A program made the position numbers and the translations under genes. A stretch of DNA of 64,000 bases from Streptomyces plumbidurans. Lineage in GTDB: Bacteria; Actinomycetota; Actinomycetes; Streptomycetales; Streptomycetaceae. The notes under the pieces were generated by a model. That model had not been told where the DNA came from, made no database searches, and worked only from the letters and a program-made list of their open reading frames with translations. Positions 7,638 to 16,576 of this stretch are shown here, piece by piece (positions within the stretch are counted from its first letter, which is position 1; the number at the start of each line of letters is the position of its first letter). The DNA is taken from positions 1 to 64,000 of the forward strand of contig NZ_JAFJSY010000054.1 in assembly GCF_019857225.1 (NCBI RefSeq), in the 5' to 3' direction.

Positions 7638-7978
7638 TGGATCGAGTGCCGGAATCGCATGCAGGTTGGACCTTCCTGACCAACCACTCCCGGGTCCTGG
7701 CGGCCATCGCCGAGGACCACACCACCCGTGTCCGCGACATCGCCGCGCGCTGCCGACTCACCGAGCGGGCCGTGCAGAAGATCATCGCCGACCTGGAACA
7801 GGGCGGATACCTCACCCATAGCAGGGAAGGCCGCTCGAACGTGTACCGCATCGCCCAGGACAGAGTGCTGCGCCATCCCGCCGATGTGCCGGCCACCGTC
7901 TCGGAACTGCTCAAGGTGCTCATGCGGCACGAGGCCGGGCAGCCCACGGGCGACCTCGTGGAGCAGGAAGACCACTGA
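7637..7978 (+). CDS. Winged helix-turn-helix regulator (MarR-like)
   Basis: A 113-residue DNA-binding protein. Residues 5-70 read SHAGWTFLTNHSRVLAAIAEDHTTRVRDIAARCRLTERAVQKIIADLEQGGYLTHSREGRSNVYRI, a complete winged helix with the recognition helix around TERAVQKIIADL and a wing after it. There is no ligand domain. The start is ATG 7637, because the promoter puts the transcript start there. It faces the STAS-ANTAR gene across 126 bp, so it may regulate itself and that gene; target not determinable. Confidence 0.8.
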   Translation: MDRVPESHAGWTFLTNHSRVLAAIAEDHTTRVRDIAARCRLTERAVQKIIADLEQGGYLTHSREGRSNVYRIAQDRVLRHPADVPATVSELLKVLMRHEAGQPTGDLVEQEDH

Positions 7979-8238
7979 CCCGCCAGGGAGGAGCGTCGGC
8001 CTGGGCCGACCGCGCGGCGATACGGGCGGCGGGCGGGACCGGGAGGAGGGGGTTCTTCGAAACAGGTCCGCCCCCGCAGCCGGCCCCCCGACGAGATGGC
8101 ATGCTTGAGGCTGACGGATCCGGGTAACCGCTCTGGCAACTCGACCCGGACCAGGCCGAGTTGGGGCGGCGGTCGCCACCGGTCCAGTCGGCGGGTCCCG
8201 GCGGCGACCGCCGGCTCCTCCATCAACGACGCAGGAGG

Positions 8239-8291
8239 CCGTGGGGGAGGGGGAGGACGTGGGGGAGGGCTGGGACGTGGGGGAGGGCTGG
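8239..8291. repeat. G-rich tandem repeats
   Basis: An 18-bp unit, GACGTGGGGGAGGGCTGG, occurs twice head to tail at 8256-8291, with a degenerate copy just upstream. The G-runs could support G-quadruplex formation. It sits in the 356-bp gap 7979-8334, which otherwise holds no recognisable gene. Confidence 0.6.
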
Positions 8292-8317
8292 GAGCCGTGC
8301 GGCCCCCAGCCCTCCCC
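8280..8317 (-). terminator. Hairpin terminator of the SH3-like gene
   Basis: Seventeen-nt arms (8280-8296 and 8301-8317) pair with one mismatch around a 4-nt loop, 18 nt past the stop of the minus-strand secreted SH3-like gene. Confidence 0.7.
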
Positions 8318-8334
8318 GACGGACTACGACGCGG

Positions 8335-8682
8335 TCAGCAGGTCGCCGACGCCGGCAACCCGCCGTACTGGTCCCCCTTGAGGTAGACCGCGCTGACGTA
8401 ACCCTCCGCCAGACGGACCCAGACGTCGTTGGTGTAGCCGTTGTCCTTGATCGTCTGCCCGTGCTTCCAGCAGGACGCCCCGCGCACCTCGTCGGCCGCC
8501 ACGTGGCCGGTGATGGAGTACGCGGTGGACGGTCCCGAGCGTACGTTGACGTTCTCGTACGCGGTGACGGCGTACGGCAGCCCGGCGGCCGCCGCTTGGG
8601 CCCCCGCCGCCCCGCCCAGGAGCAGACCTGCGGTGATGGCACCCGCGCCGGCGGTGGCGAGCACCTTCGTCTTCAGTCCCAT
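8335..8682 (-). CDS. Small secreted bacterial-SH3-like protein
   Basis: A 115-residue exported protein; start ATG 8682 has GGGGAAGG upstream. Residues 1-33 form a Sec signal (MGLKTKV, then a hydrophobic Ala/Gly/Leu core, then AQA). The mature part reads AVTAYENVNVRSGPSTAYSITGHVAADEVRGASCW...DVWVRLAEGYVSAVYLKG, the VNVRSGPST motif of SH3b cell-wall-binding domains. Two Cys near the middle and the C-terminus could form a disulfide. It follows another small secreted protein on the same strand. Confidence 0.85.
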   Translation of the reverse strand: MGLKTKVLATAGAGAITAGLLLGGAAGAQAAAAGLPYAVTAYENVNVRSGPSTAYSITGHVAADEVRGASCWKHGQTIKDNGYTNDVWVRLAEGYVSAVYLKGDQYGGLPASATC

Positions 8683-8788
8683 GCCGATGGTTCCTTCCCC
8701 GTTGTTGGATGGTGTCCGGTCAGTTCGGTCAGTCGTGATGGTGGCCGGTCGTGATGATGGCCTGTCGGCCGGTCGGAGCAGCGGCACG

Positions 8789-9178
8789 TCAGCAGGGTTG
8801 CGGGATGCCGTTGCCGATGTACTCGGTCAGCGGGTCCGTCTCGCTGTAGATGTCGGTGTCCTTCATGTATCCCCACTGCCCGTTGTCCGCCTCCGTGTAC
8901 TCCCACCGGTACGGGTGCGGGCCGCCGACGTAGGCGCCGCTGTCGGTGCGGCATTCGAACCAGCTCGGGTTCGAGTACATCGTGCCGACTGGATGGCTCG
9001 TGTTGGGCTCGGCGTACACCGTGGCTCCGACGACGTTGTTGCAGTACATGTGCTGGCCGCCGTCGCCCCACCAGCAGGGATTGGCCGCTTGCGCGGTGCC
9101 GGTGGAGAGGGTGGCCAGCGCAGCCAGGGACAGTCCGGTGGTGACGAGTGCCGAGATCCTGCGCGCGGATGCCCGCAT
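8789..9178 (-). CDS. Small secreted cysteine-containing protein
   Basis: A 129-residue exported protein; the start is ATG 9178, with AGGGGG 6 nt upstream, and the longer frame is ignored. Residues 1-31 are a signal peptide (MRASARR, hydrophobic core, TAQAA). The mature protein is rich in Trp, Tyr and Gly with four Cys (PCWWGDGG, YCNNVV, FECRTD, QPC-end), suggesting two disulfides. The layout (VYAEPNTSHPVGTMYSNPSWFEC) resembles a divergent SH3-like secreted fold. Probably an extracellular structural or binding protein; function unknown. Confidence 0.75.
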   Translation of the reverse strand: MRASARRISALVTTGLSLAALATLSTGTAQAANPCWWGDGGQHMYCNNVVGATVYAEPNTSHPVGTMYSNPSWFECRTDSGAYVGGPHPYRWEYTEADNGQWGYMKDTDIYSETDPLTEYIGNGIPQPC

Positions 9179-9414
9179 GGTGTTCCCCCTGTGACGTGTC
9201 GGTACGGTCACGCCGCGCGAATGCGAAGCATGCCGCATCCCGCGCACACGTATCGACTGGTCGGAGTGTGGTGGTCGCGACTCAGCCTGCACGACACGCT
9301 CAACTGGCGCACGCCGCTTCGGACTCAGCCGAAAGACCTGGGTGTCGCTCACCGAAGCCTTGACATTGGCAAGGTGCAGGCAGGGGATACGGGATTCAGG
9401 GTCGCGCAGGGCTG

Positions 9415-10410
9415 CTACGCCCGCTGAGCCCGGCCGCCGGCGCCACCCTCGAGAACGGTCCGGCCCAGCGGGGTCGGCATGTGCCACACCGTGTTGGCGG
9501 TCCGGTGGCTGGCGACGAAGCCGGCCCGTCGCAGTACGGAGGCGTGTTCGCTGACCGACGCGGGCGAAATCCGAAGACGGCGGACGAGATCTCGGCCGGT
9601 GACACCCTCGGCACTCCCAATCTCCTGCAGAACAGCGGCGCGTGTGGCGCCGAGCAGCTGAGCCAAGGAGCCACTGTCAGCCGTGTCCGACGCCGGCACC
9701 AGCCGCTGCAGGCCGCGGTTGGCGGGATAGACCAGCACGGGATCCAGACCCGAGTCGTGCAGCGCGATGGGGCGCGCCCAGCAGAAGTACGAAGGCACCA
9801 GCAGTAACCCACGCCCGCCGAGGCGCAATTCGCGGCGTACGGGATACGCCACCGACAGCACTGGCGGCTCCCAGCGGATCTGCGGATGCAGCCTGCTCAG
9901 CATCCGCTCCACACCACCGTCGATCAGGTCGGCCACCCGGGCTGCACGCTCGGCCGTGACCACGGTTTGGATGAGGTCCCAGACCGGCGACAGTGCACGC
10001 TGGTAGTAACGGAACATCGCGTTGCCCACGCGCCGCAGGGCCGTGGTGTCACCGTCGGCCAGAGGGCGCATCCAGCCCGCTGGGCCGCCTTGCGCGGCCA
10101 GGAGCCCGAGATCCGCGCGCAACCGGCCGCGAGCAGTGCCCTGCACGGTGTCCACGAGGGAATCGATGTCGTGGTCGGCCGCCGGAGTCAGGAAGTCTGG
10201 GGAATAGCCCCTCGGCGGGGCAAGACGCAGCAACAGCCCAGCCGAAGGGTCCAGCATGCGCCGTGTTCTGTCGCGCCACGGTCCGAAGACGCCGTGGTCG
10301 GCCCGCCCGCGCAGGGCGTGCAGACTCAGCAGCATCTCCCAGGCAGGCACCGGCGCAGCGGCGAAGCGGACGCGCCCGATGTCCTCGCTTGCGAAATGAA
10401 TTCGCAGCAT
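9415..10410 (-). CDS. ArsR-family/DUF5937 transcriptional regulator
   Basis: A 331-residue protein. The N-terminal 230 residues match the DUF5937-type sensory region often fused to ArsR domains in Streptomyces (MLRIHFASEDIGRVRFAAAPVPAWEMLLSLHALRG opening). The winged helix is C-terminal, about residues 250-315 (LAQLLGATRAAVLQEIGSAEGVTGRDLVRRLRISPASVSEHASVLRRAGFVASHR). Cys-poor, so metal sensing is not suggested. It is divergent from the lipoprotein gene at 10582 across 171 bp, a likely shared control region. Confidence 0.83.
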   Translation of the reverse strand: MLRIHFASEDIGRVRFAAAPVPAWEMLLSLHALRGRADHGVFGPWRDRTRRMLDPSAGLLLRLAPPRGYSPDFLTPAADHDIDSLVDTVQGTARGRLRADLGLLAAQGGPAGWMRPLADGDTTALRRVGNAMFRYYQRALSPVWDLIQTVVTAERAARVADLIDGGVERMLSRLHPQIRWEPPVLSVAYPVRRELRLGGRGLLLVPSYFCWARPIALHDSGLDPVLVYPANRGLQRLVPASDTADSGSLAQLLGATRAAVLQEIGSAEGVTGRDLVRRLRISPASVSEHASVLRRAGFVASHRTANTVWHMPTPLGRTVLEGGAGGRAQRA

Positions 10411-10581
10411 TCTTACTCCCCCGAAGAACGTGCGGTCTCGGAAAGTGACGCCGGGGGCGGGCGGGTTGGTTCATCGCTGGGTGGAGGTGGCTTGAACTCG
10501 TGGCTCGCAGGGCACGCACCGTCGCTCGCAACGACCCGACCTCCTCCAGCAGCCGACGTGCGAGTTGAGTAGCGTGACGGC

Positions 10582-11916
10582 ATGAGATCACGCGGGGGGA
10601 AGCTCGCCGTCGTCGCGAGCATGGTGGCCGGCGCGGCCCTGGCACTGGTCGGTTGCGGCACGATCAAGGCAGGGGACACCGGCACGGACGGTGCGAGCGC
10701 GGCAGCGGTCGGGTTCAAGAGCTACGCGGGCGCCGTGGACTACCCAGCGGTGACCGGCCCGCACGACAAGGGGTACGTGGCGCCCCGTGAGGGTCTGCGC
10801 CAGCTGGTGCCGCTGGGCGACTGCGTCCTGGGAGAGGGGACGTTCGCCAACGGGTACCACTATGTGAACGTCAACTGGACTGGTTCCAAAGGCTGTACGA
10901 AGCTGTCGATCACTCCCAAGCCGGGCGCGGACGACGAGAGCGACGTGCCGTATTCCATGCGCACCGGCTGGCTCGGTGGCGGTCTGCCGGGCGACGTGGT
11001 GGTGCCGTGGGGCGACGGTTCGCTGATCGGTGTCGGAGTCGCGTTGACCCGCCGGACGCCGGACGGCGAACAGGTCCGGCTCGCCACGCTGCCGCTGACG
11101 TTCAACACCCACCCCGAGCAGGAGACCGCGGACGACGCCTCGGTGAACACCGCGGTGAAGGTCGGCTCGCGCCTGCTCATCGGTGGCGGCCAGACCGTGA
11201 ACCAGGTGGAGACTCCGTACGTGTTCGCGTCCGACGACGCGGGCACCACCGTACGTAGCGTGCCGCTGCCGACGATCAACGGTGGCCAACCAGCAACACC
11301 CGTAGGCGACTTCGGTGTCCACGGCAAGGAGATCGTCGCCTTCGGCGCGGCAGCGACCAACGCCTACGACTTCCACTCCTCGGGCACGATACCGTTCTGG
11401 CGCAGCGCGGACGGCGGCGCGCACTGGACGTCCGGCGAAGTCACCCGGACACCTCCCGGCACACAGGTGAGCCGCGTCCTGTACGCGTCGGGCCACTGGT
11501 TCGCCGTGGGCGGCCGGGCCAAGGCCGGCGCCTTCTACGATTCCCTCCCGCTGGTTCTCACCAGCCGGGACGGCACCCATTGGACCCGGATGGACACATC
11601 GGCCATGGGCACCGGCGAGATCACGGCCGCGACCGTCGACTCCGCGGGCCGCCTGGTCCTGGTCGGCTCCGCCGCGCGCCCCAAGTCCAAGCCCGACTCC
11701 CGCACAGTGTGGTGCGCTTCCGTCTGGGTCGGCAATGGGACGCCGACGGGCTTCAAGCGTGGCAGCCTCGGCTGCAGCGAGGACCCCCCGACAACGGCGG
11801 TCACTCTCGCGGACGGGCGCGTGTTGATCGCCGGCAACCGGGACCTGTGGCTCTCGCGGGAACCGGGTTCGAGGTCGGGGCCGAGTGCGGGGCCGGGGCG
11901 CGGCGACAAGTCCTGA
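10582..11916 (+). CDS. Lipoprotein with sialidase/BNR-like beta-propeller
   Basis: A 444-residue secreted lipoprotein. Residues 1-25 form a signal peptide ending in the lipobox ALVGC, so Cys25 is lipidated. The mature part has repeated Asp-box-like blades (SDDAGTTVRS, SADGGAHWTSGEV, SRDGTHWTRMD), as in BNR/sialidase propellers, but no obvious sialidase catalytic set. It is probably a surface-exposed binding protein. The C-terminal tail is Ser/Gly/Pro/Arg-rich. ATG 10582 follows a plausible intergenic promoter region shared with the ArsR-like gene. Confidence 0.78.
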   Translation: MRSRGGKLAVVASMVAGAALALVGCGTIKAGDTGTDGASAAAVGFKSYAGAVDYPAVTGPHDKGYVAPREGLRQLVPLGDCVLGEGTFANGYHYVNVNWTGSKGCTKLSITPKPGADDESDVPYSMRTGWLGGGLPGDVVVPWGDGSLIGVGVALTRRTPDGEQVRLATLPLTFNTHPEQETADDASVNTAVKVGSRLLIGGGQTVNQVETPYVFASDDAGTTVRSVPLPTINGGQPATPVGDFGVHGKEIVAFGAAATNAYDFHSSGTIPFWRSADGGAHWTSGEVTRTPPGTQVSRVLYASGHWFAVGGRAKAGAFYDSLPLVLTSRDGTHWTRMDTSAMGTGEITAATVDSAGRLVLVGSAARPKSKPDSRTVWCASVWVGNGTPTGFKRGSLGCSEDPPTTAVTLADGRVLIAGNRDLWLSREPGSRSGPSAGPGRGDKS

Positions 11917-12062
11917 TCTTGTCTCGCGGCGGGCGGACGACCGGCAGGCGAGCGCGGCAATGGTCAAGGCTGCGCCATGTGTTGCCTGTGGTTGAGAGGG
12001 CTGGAGCCACCGGACGTACCAAGGGAGCAAGTAGAGCGACGCTCCCGGCGAAGGGAAATCTG

Positions 12063-12632
12063 GTGATTCCGCAGCGCATTGTCCTCGCCTCGGTCGTGGG
12101 GCTTGCCTCCGCCTTTGTCTTGGGGGCGTGTGGCTCCTCGAACGACATGGCGTCGGGCACAGGCCCCAGCAGTACTGCCCCGGTCGACACGGCGACATCG
12201 AATGCCGCGGCCCCCGCCTCGCCGACCGGCGCCGGGACGTCCGGGAGCGGAGACCTGTCCACGGCCACCATGCTGGTGGCCAGGGCGGCGAACGGAACGG
12301 GCAGCGTGGTCACCGACGACAAGGGGATGACGCTCTACCGCTACGACAAGGACCAAGCCACGCCGTCCAAGTGGACATGCTCCGGTGCGTGTACGAAGAC
12401 CTGGCTGCCCGTCATACTGCAGGATTCAACACAGTCGATACAGGCCAAGAGGATTGCGAAGGGCCTCATCGGCACGGTCCACCGCAACGGCATGAAGCAA
12501 CTCACCCTCGCCGGCTGGCCGCTGTACCGGTACATCGGCGACACGGCGGCCGGACAGATGAACGGCCAGGGCAAGGACGATCAGTGGTACGCCGTCACCC
12601 CGTCCGGCCAGAAGGCCGCTGCGACGGGCTGA
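12063..12632 (+). CDS. Lipoprotein with COG4315-type repeats
   Basis: A 189-residue lipoprotein starting at GTG 12063 (GAAGGGA upstream). The signal peptide ends VLGAC (lipobox, Cys near residue 20), followed by a Ser/Thr/Ala-rich linker to about residue 65. The globular part holds two repeats of the secreted-lipoprotein family with the GxTLYRYDKD motif: one at MTLYRYDKDQATPSKWTCSGACTKTW and the second at MKQLTLAGWPLYRYIGDTAAGQMNGQGKDDQWYAV. The two Cys in the first repeat could pair. The role of this family is unknown. Confidence 0.87.
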   Translation: MIPQRIVLASVVGLASAFVLGACGSSNDMASGTGPSSTAPVDTATSNAAAPASPTGAGTSGSGDLSTATMLVARAANGTGSVVTDDKGMTLYRYDKDQATPSKWTCSGACTKTWLPVILQDSTQSIQAKRIAKGLIGTVHRNGMKQLTLAGWPLYRYIGDTAAGQMNGQGKDDQWYAVTPSGQKAAATG

Positions 12633-12645
12633 CGGCGCCGCCTGA

Positions 12646-13923
12646 TCACCGCCGGTAGGCGGTGGCGCGGCCTTCGACATGGCAACACCCGTCACGTACT
12701 GGGTACTTGCTGTGTCCGCCCTGCGCTGCCGATCCTCGCGGCGCAAGACGTCCCTGGCATCGTCGGCGTGCGCCGGGCTGCCGTTCGACGGTCAGTCGGC
12801 AGTTGCTCGCCGGCATCTCGGTCCGGCAGGAACGGTCCAATGAGATCAAGGACTTCCAGGACCGGTTCCGCTTGAACGGAAGTTCAAATACCTGAGCGAA
12901 CACCCACGCCCCGAGGACCGAAACAGGCAGCGTCACCATGAGCGTGAACCAGAATGTAGGCAGCCCCGGCGAAACGAAGTGAGGGGCGATGCGCCGAATG
13001 ACGATCATGACGATCGGCAGATGGATGAGGTAAAGGCTGTACGAAATATTGCCGAGGCCGTGAATGGAACGCGTGCTCAGCAGCCATATGAGAAGTCGCG
13101 GCCTTCCTGTCGCAACCGAGGCAAGCAGCATCGTCATGGCGGGAGCAACAGCAAGGTCCACCCAGAAGTAGTGGTTCACTGTCCATACAGACCCCTTAGC
13201 GGCGACGAGAACCAGGACGGGTAGCGCGGCCGCGGCGGCAAACCAATGCCAAGGCAGGCGCTGAATCCTGTCTGCCGCGACGACAATTCCCGCACCCGCC
13301 ATACCGGCGACGAACACCGGGGCCAGATGCGGGGTAAGCCAAGTGTTGCCTTCTACGGGAGTCCCCTGCGCTGCCATCGATCCGCCTGCAACCACGACGA
13401 TCGCCACGCCGGCAACCAGGACCGTTGCGCCGAGACGCCGTAGAGCAAACAGGAGCAGCGGGAACACGAGATAGAGCCCCGCTTCTACGCTGATCGACCA
13501 GAACGCACCGTTCGGAGTCGGCGCGGTGAACATGTCCTGGATGACGAGACCGTACACCAGGAGGGTTTTTTCGGTAGGCGGCCCGTAGCGTGATGCCTGC
13601 ACCACAAACCGGGCAATGAGCAAACTCATCGCCAGTGCCGCCCAGTACGGGGGCAGGATGCGCCATGCGCGTCGACGCAGGAACTCCTTGATGCCACCGA
13701 TTTGCCAGCCGTTACGTGCTGGGGACATCGCCAGGGAGAAGCCGGAAAGAACCAGGAAGAAGACGACGGCGATACGCCCGAACATCAGCTCTTTGAGCCA
13801 TGGGGGAGCCGAGCTGTGCGGGTAACCAGGAAAGGCCAACAACCAGCAATGGAACAAAACCACGTACATTGCCGCCAGGCCCCGAAGACCATCAAGCCCT
13901 TTCACGTGCTGCCGAACGGGCAC
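12646..13923 (-). CDS. Membrane acyltransferase 3 family protein (OafA/YrhL-like)
   Basis: A 425-residue integral membrane protein; the chosen start is GTG 13923 with AGGAAG 6 nt upstream. The N-terminus VKGLDGLRGLAAMYVVLFHCW carries the family R-x10-H motif (the Arg in LRGLA and the His in LFHCW). About ten membrane segments follow, with FFVLSGF-like FFLVLSGFSLAM and the RRAWRILPPYWAA motif. The family moves acyl groups onto sugars, peptidoglycan or secondary metabolites. A charged C-terminal tail of about 65 residues (QPGARRRCQGR...) is unusual and may be read-through of a lost stop. Confidence 0.85.
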   Translation of the reverse strand: MPVRQHVKGLDGLRGLAAMYVVLFHCWLLAFPGYPHSSAPPWLKELMFGRIAVVFFLVLSGFSLAMSPARNGWQIGGIKEFLRRRAWRILPPYWAALAMSLLIARFVVQASRYGPPTEKTLLVYGLVIQDMFTAPTPNGAFWSISVEAGLYLVFPLLLFALRRLGATVLVAGVAIVVVAGGSMAAQGTPVEGNTWLTPHLAPVFVAGMAGAGIVVAADRIQRLPWHWFAAAAALPVLVLVAAKGSVWTVNHYFWVDLAVAPAMTMLLASVATGRPRLLIWLLSTRSIHGLGNISYSLYLIHLPIVMIVIRRIAPHFVSPGLPTFWFTLMVTLPVSVLGAWVFAQVFELPFKRNRSWKSLISLDRSCRTEMPASNCRLTVERQPGARRRCQGRLAPRGSAAQGGHSKYPVRDGCCHVEGRATAYRR

Positions 13924-14163
13924 TTCGCGCTTCCTGCTCTCGTGCCTCGCTTGGATGGGTAAGTGGGGGGCGCTGTCGACGGAACGGCTCGCATTCGCTT
14001 TGATTGTTCGGCCCTTTCTCTCAGCGCCGTGCCTGTCGCACACCGCTGACACCCTCGGCGATCGCTTCCTTGGTGGTGCACCGGGCGACACAGTGCCACC
14101 CATGGTGACGATACGTAGCGCCGGACCAGGGTGTTCAACGGATGAGCGCCGAGCGACTGCCAC

Positions 14164-14949
14164 CTACTCGCGCGGGACGAGGTCGGGGTGGCAGGGCACG
14201 ATCACTGTCTCGGCGCCGGCTGCTCGTGCGTGTTCGACTGCCACGCTGATTACCGTCCGGGCGAGGGTGTGCTGTCTGTCGACTCGTACTAGTCCGAGGA
14301 CGTTGGACCCGAAGGGGTCGGGCGGTCCTTGGCTGAGTGCGGTTTGGTCATTGGAAGAACCAGTGCCCGCTGCATGGACCAGTTGGAGGTGGGCGCCACC
14401 GTCGTCGACCGTACGCTCCGCGGCAGTTGTGGAGGTGGGGCCAAACACGTAACGCAGGCAGTGCAGGCCACTGGACTGGACCGTTCCGTCGGCTTGGGCG
14501 CCCAGGCGGCGTAGGACCGCGATCGAGGCTTCGTTGCCGGGCAGGACGAATGCGTAGACGGCGGGGAGTGACAGGCGACGAAACGCCAGGTCCTGGCATG
14601 CGCGGCCTGCTTCGCCGGCGATTCCACGGCCCTGGGCGCGTGGGTGCAGGGCGAAGCCGAGGTCGACGCCGAAACGGGGCCGATTTCGCAGTCCCACCTG
14701 GCTGAGAAACGCATGTGTTGAGGCATCCCTGACCGCGAAGTCGCCATACCCGTGTCTGGTCGAGTGGGCAACCTGATCGTCGCACATGGCCTCGGCCGCA
14801 GACCGGCTGTCCGCTCAGCCGGTCGCCAGCCATCGCATGACGCTTTCCTGACTCACCACAGCTTCGAAGAGGTCTTCGCTGTCGTCCCGGCGTATCGGCT
14901 CCATCAGCAGCCTCCGGGTACGCAGAACGGGTCCGCCTAACGGGGCCAC
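14164..14949 (-). pseudogene. GNAT (RimJ/RimL-type) acetyltransferase interrupted by in-frame TGA
   Basis: The frame starting at GTG 14949, behind a good GAGAGGAG site, reads LRTRRLLMEPIRRDDSEDLF...VMRWLATG, then TGA (14815-14817), then continues in the same frame as ADSRSAAEAMCDDQVAHSTRHGYGDFAVRD and on through the acetyl-CoA loop region (LHPRAQGRGIAGEAGRA) and AVYAFVLPGNEASIAVLRRLGA. There is no shift of frame, only one stop, consistent with CGA to TGA. The part after Met 14787 alone would lack the first strand and helices. After the GNAT fold a 90-residue extra tail follows that I do not recognise. Confidence 0.75.
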
Positions 14950-15005
14950 TCAACAACTCCTCTCGACCAGCAGGCGTATGTCGGGGGCTACGGCTACGTG
15001 TGGGG

Positions 15006-15674
15006 TCAGGGGTGGAAGCGCCAGCGGCCTTCGGAGAGGACGTTCAGCGTGCCGTCCTTGATGTGGATGGCGGTGTCGTCGTCGATGAAGTAGATGGGGA
15101 AGTCGGCGCGGGCGGCGATGCGGTCGGCCCAGGCGTCGTCCCGTTCGGGGAAGTCCGGCGAGCCGAGGTGGGGTTTGAGGTACCAGTCGAAGAGGCCGAG
15201 CGGCGGCTCCAGGGTGGTCGCGCCGAGCACATGGAGGTCAGGGGTGTCTCCGATGACGTCGGCGGAGTGCGCGGTGAGATGACGGCTGAAGATCATTGAT
15301 CCGGCGCTGACACCCACATAGACCCGCTCCTCCAGCGCTTCGAGGAGGCCGTCGGCCAGGTTGTTGCCCGTGATGCTGCGGGCGAGATGGTAGTGGTTGC
15401 CGCCCTCGACGTAGACGACGTCGGCGTTCAGTAGCCGGTCGAGCACCAACTGGCGCGGCAGGCCGTTGAGTTCCAGGATGTCGAACTGGCGCCAGCCGAG
15501 GCGGTGCAGCCTGTTCATGTGTTCCACGACCCATCCGTGGTCGCCGGGCTCGGCGAGTGATGCGGTGGGCACGTACACGACGTTCGCAGATCCGAACGGC
15601 TTTCCCAGCATGTCCCGCAGCGCATCGAGCAAGGTCTCGTTGCGCAGGCCGCTGGACGTCAGCAGAAGGTTCAT
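15006..15674 (-). CDS. Peptidase S51-like (type 1 glutamine amidotransferase-like fold)
   Basis: A 222-residue protein started at ATG 15674 (the long upstream frame is antisense noise). It begins MNLLLTSSGLRNETLLDAL and contains VVYVEGGNHYHLARSI, then the nucleophile elbow VGVSAGSMIFSRH (Ser in GxSAG), as in peptidase E/cyanophycinase-like S51 enzymes. DWYLKPHLGSPDFPER and IYFIDDDTAIHI follow, the second being the conserved late strand. The family cleaves Asp dipeptides or related peptides in the cytoplasm. It lies alone downstream of the TetR gene. Confidence 0.83.
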   Translation of the reverse strand: MNLLLTSSGLRNETLLDALRDMLGKPFGSANVVYVPTASLAEPGDHGWVVEHMNRLHRLGWRQFDILELNGLPRQLVLDRLLNADVVYVEGGNHYHLARSITGNNLADGLLEALEERVYVGVSAGSMIFSRHLTAHSADVIGDTPDLHVLGATTLEPPLGLFDWYLKPHLGSPDFPERDDAWADRIAARADFPIYFIDDDTAIHIKDGTLNVLSEGRWRFHP

Positions 15675-15820
15675 CGGGCGAGCCAAGCATGGAGTGCGAG
15701 CGCGCGCAACGAAGATCAGGGCTTCGTCTGCCGGAGTGCAGGGCCGCTTGGGAGGGGCGGCCCCGGACGTGTCACCGCGGTACCCAGTGGCAGCGCGCCC
15801 GGCGCGGGCAGTGGGCCGGG

Positions 15821-16432
15821 TCAGCTGGACGCTTCCGCCCGTTCCCGGTGATCGCCCGCTGTGTCCGGGAGGGCGTTGTCGATCAGGACGGCGGCGATCG
15901 CGGCGGCGGTGGGGAAGGCGTCGGCGTTGAGGACCCGGGTGCGGGCGGCGGCGCCGTCGATGAGCAGTGCGAGCTGCTCGCCGAGCTGTTCGGGGTCGGT
16001 GGCGCCGGCCTCGCGGGCGGTGTCGGCGAGCCGGGCAGCGACGGCCTTCTTGTAGTCGTGGGCGTACTGGGATGCGGGGTGCTGGGGGTCGTGGAGTTCG
16101 ACGCTGGCGGCGATGTAGGGGCACAGAGGGGTGGTGGGGGGAACGTCGAAGGCGGCGAGGAGCCGTTCGCGGGGGGCTAGATCGGTGCGGTCGAACACGT
16201 TGGACAGGACGGAAGGGTCGAACCGGCGCAGGTACTCGGCGACGAGCTCGTCCTTGTTGGTGAAGTGCTGGTAGGCGGTGCGCTTGGACACCTGTGCGGC
16301 CGCGCACAGCTGGTCCATGCCGGTGCGGTTGATGCCCTGCTCGCGAAACAGCTGCTGAGACGCGCTGAGGATGCGCTCGCGGGCGCCGCGGCCGCGGCGC
16401 CGACCCGTGGGGCCCTTCTCCAGATCCGTCAT
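15821..16432 (-). CDS. TetR/AcrR family regulator
   Basis: A 203-residue regulator started at ATG 16432. The N-terminal helix-turn-helix covers residues 17-63 (ARERILSASQQLFREQGINRTGMDQLCAAAQVSKRTAYQHFTNKDELVAEYL). The C-terminal ligand domain is helical. It is divergent from the SDR/NADP-oxidoreductase pair, which it probably represses. Confidence 0.92.
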   Translation of the reverse strand: MTDLEKGPTGRRRGRGARERILSASQQLFREQGINRTGMDQLCAAAQVSKRTAYQHFTNKDELVAEYLRRFDPSVLSNVFDRTDLAPRERLLAAFDVPPTTPLCPYIAASVELHDPQHPASQYAHDYKKAVAARLADTAREAGATDPEQLGEQLALLIDGAAARTRVLNADAFPTAAAIAAVLIDNALPDTAGDHRERAEASS

Positions 16433-16462
16433 AGGTCGATCGTACCGCAGTCGGGTAACGGC

Positions 16463-16526
16463 CGGTGTACATAGTTTGCGCGTCGGCCGCCCAGCCCGTA
16501 CCGTAAGCACACAGGGCGGTGTACTT
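16463..16526. promoter_or_regulatory. Candidate TetR control region with direct repeats
   Basis: CGGTGTACAT (16463-16472) and CGGTGTACTT (16517-16526) are near-identical direct repeats 54 bp apart in the TetR/SDR divergent interval. They are the only repeated elements there and may be operator half-sites. Confidence 0.35.
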
Positions 16527-16576
16527 AACGTCCTCGCCCCAGGTACGTACGGCATAACCGACTCAAGGAAATGACC

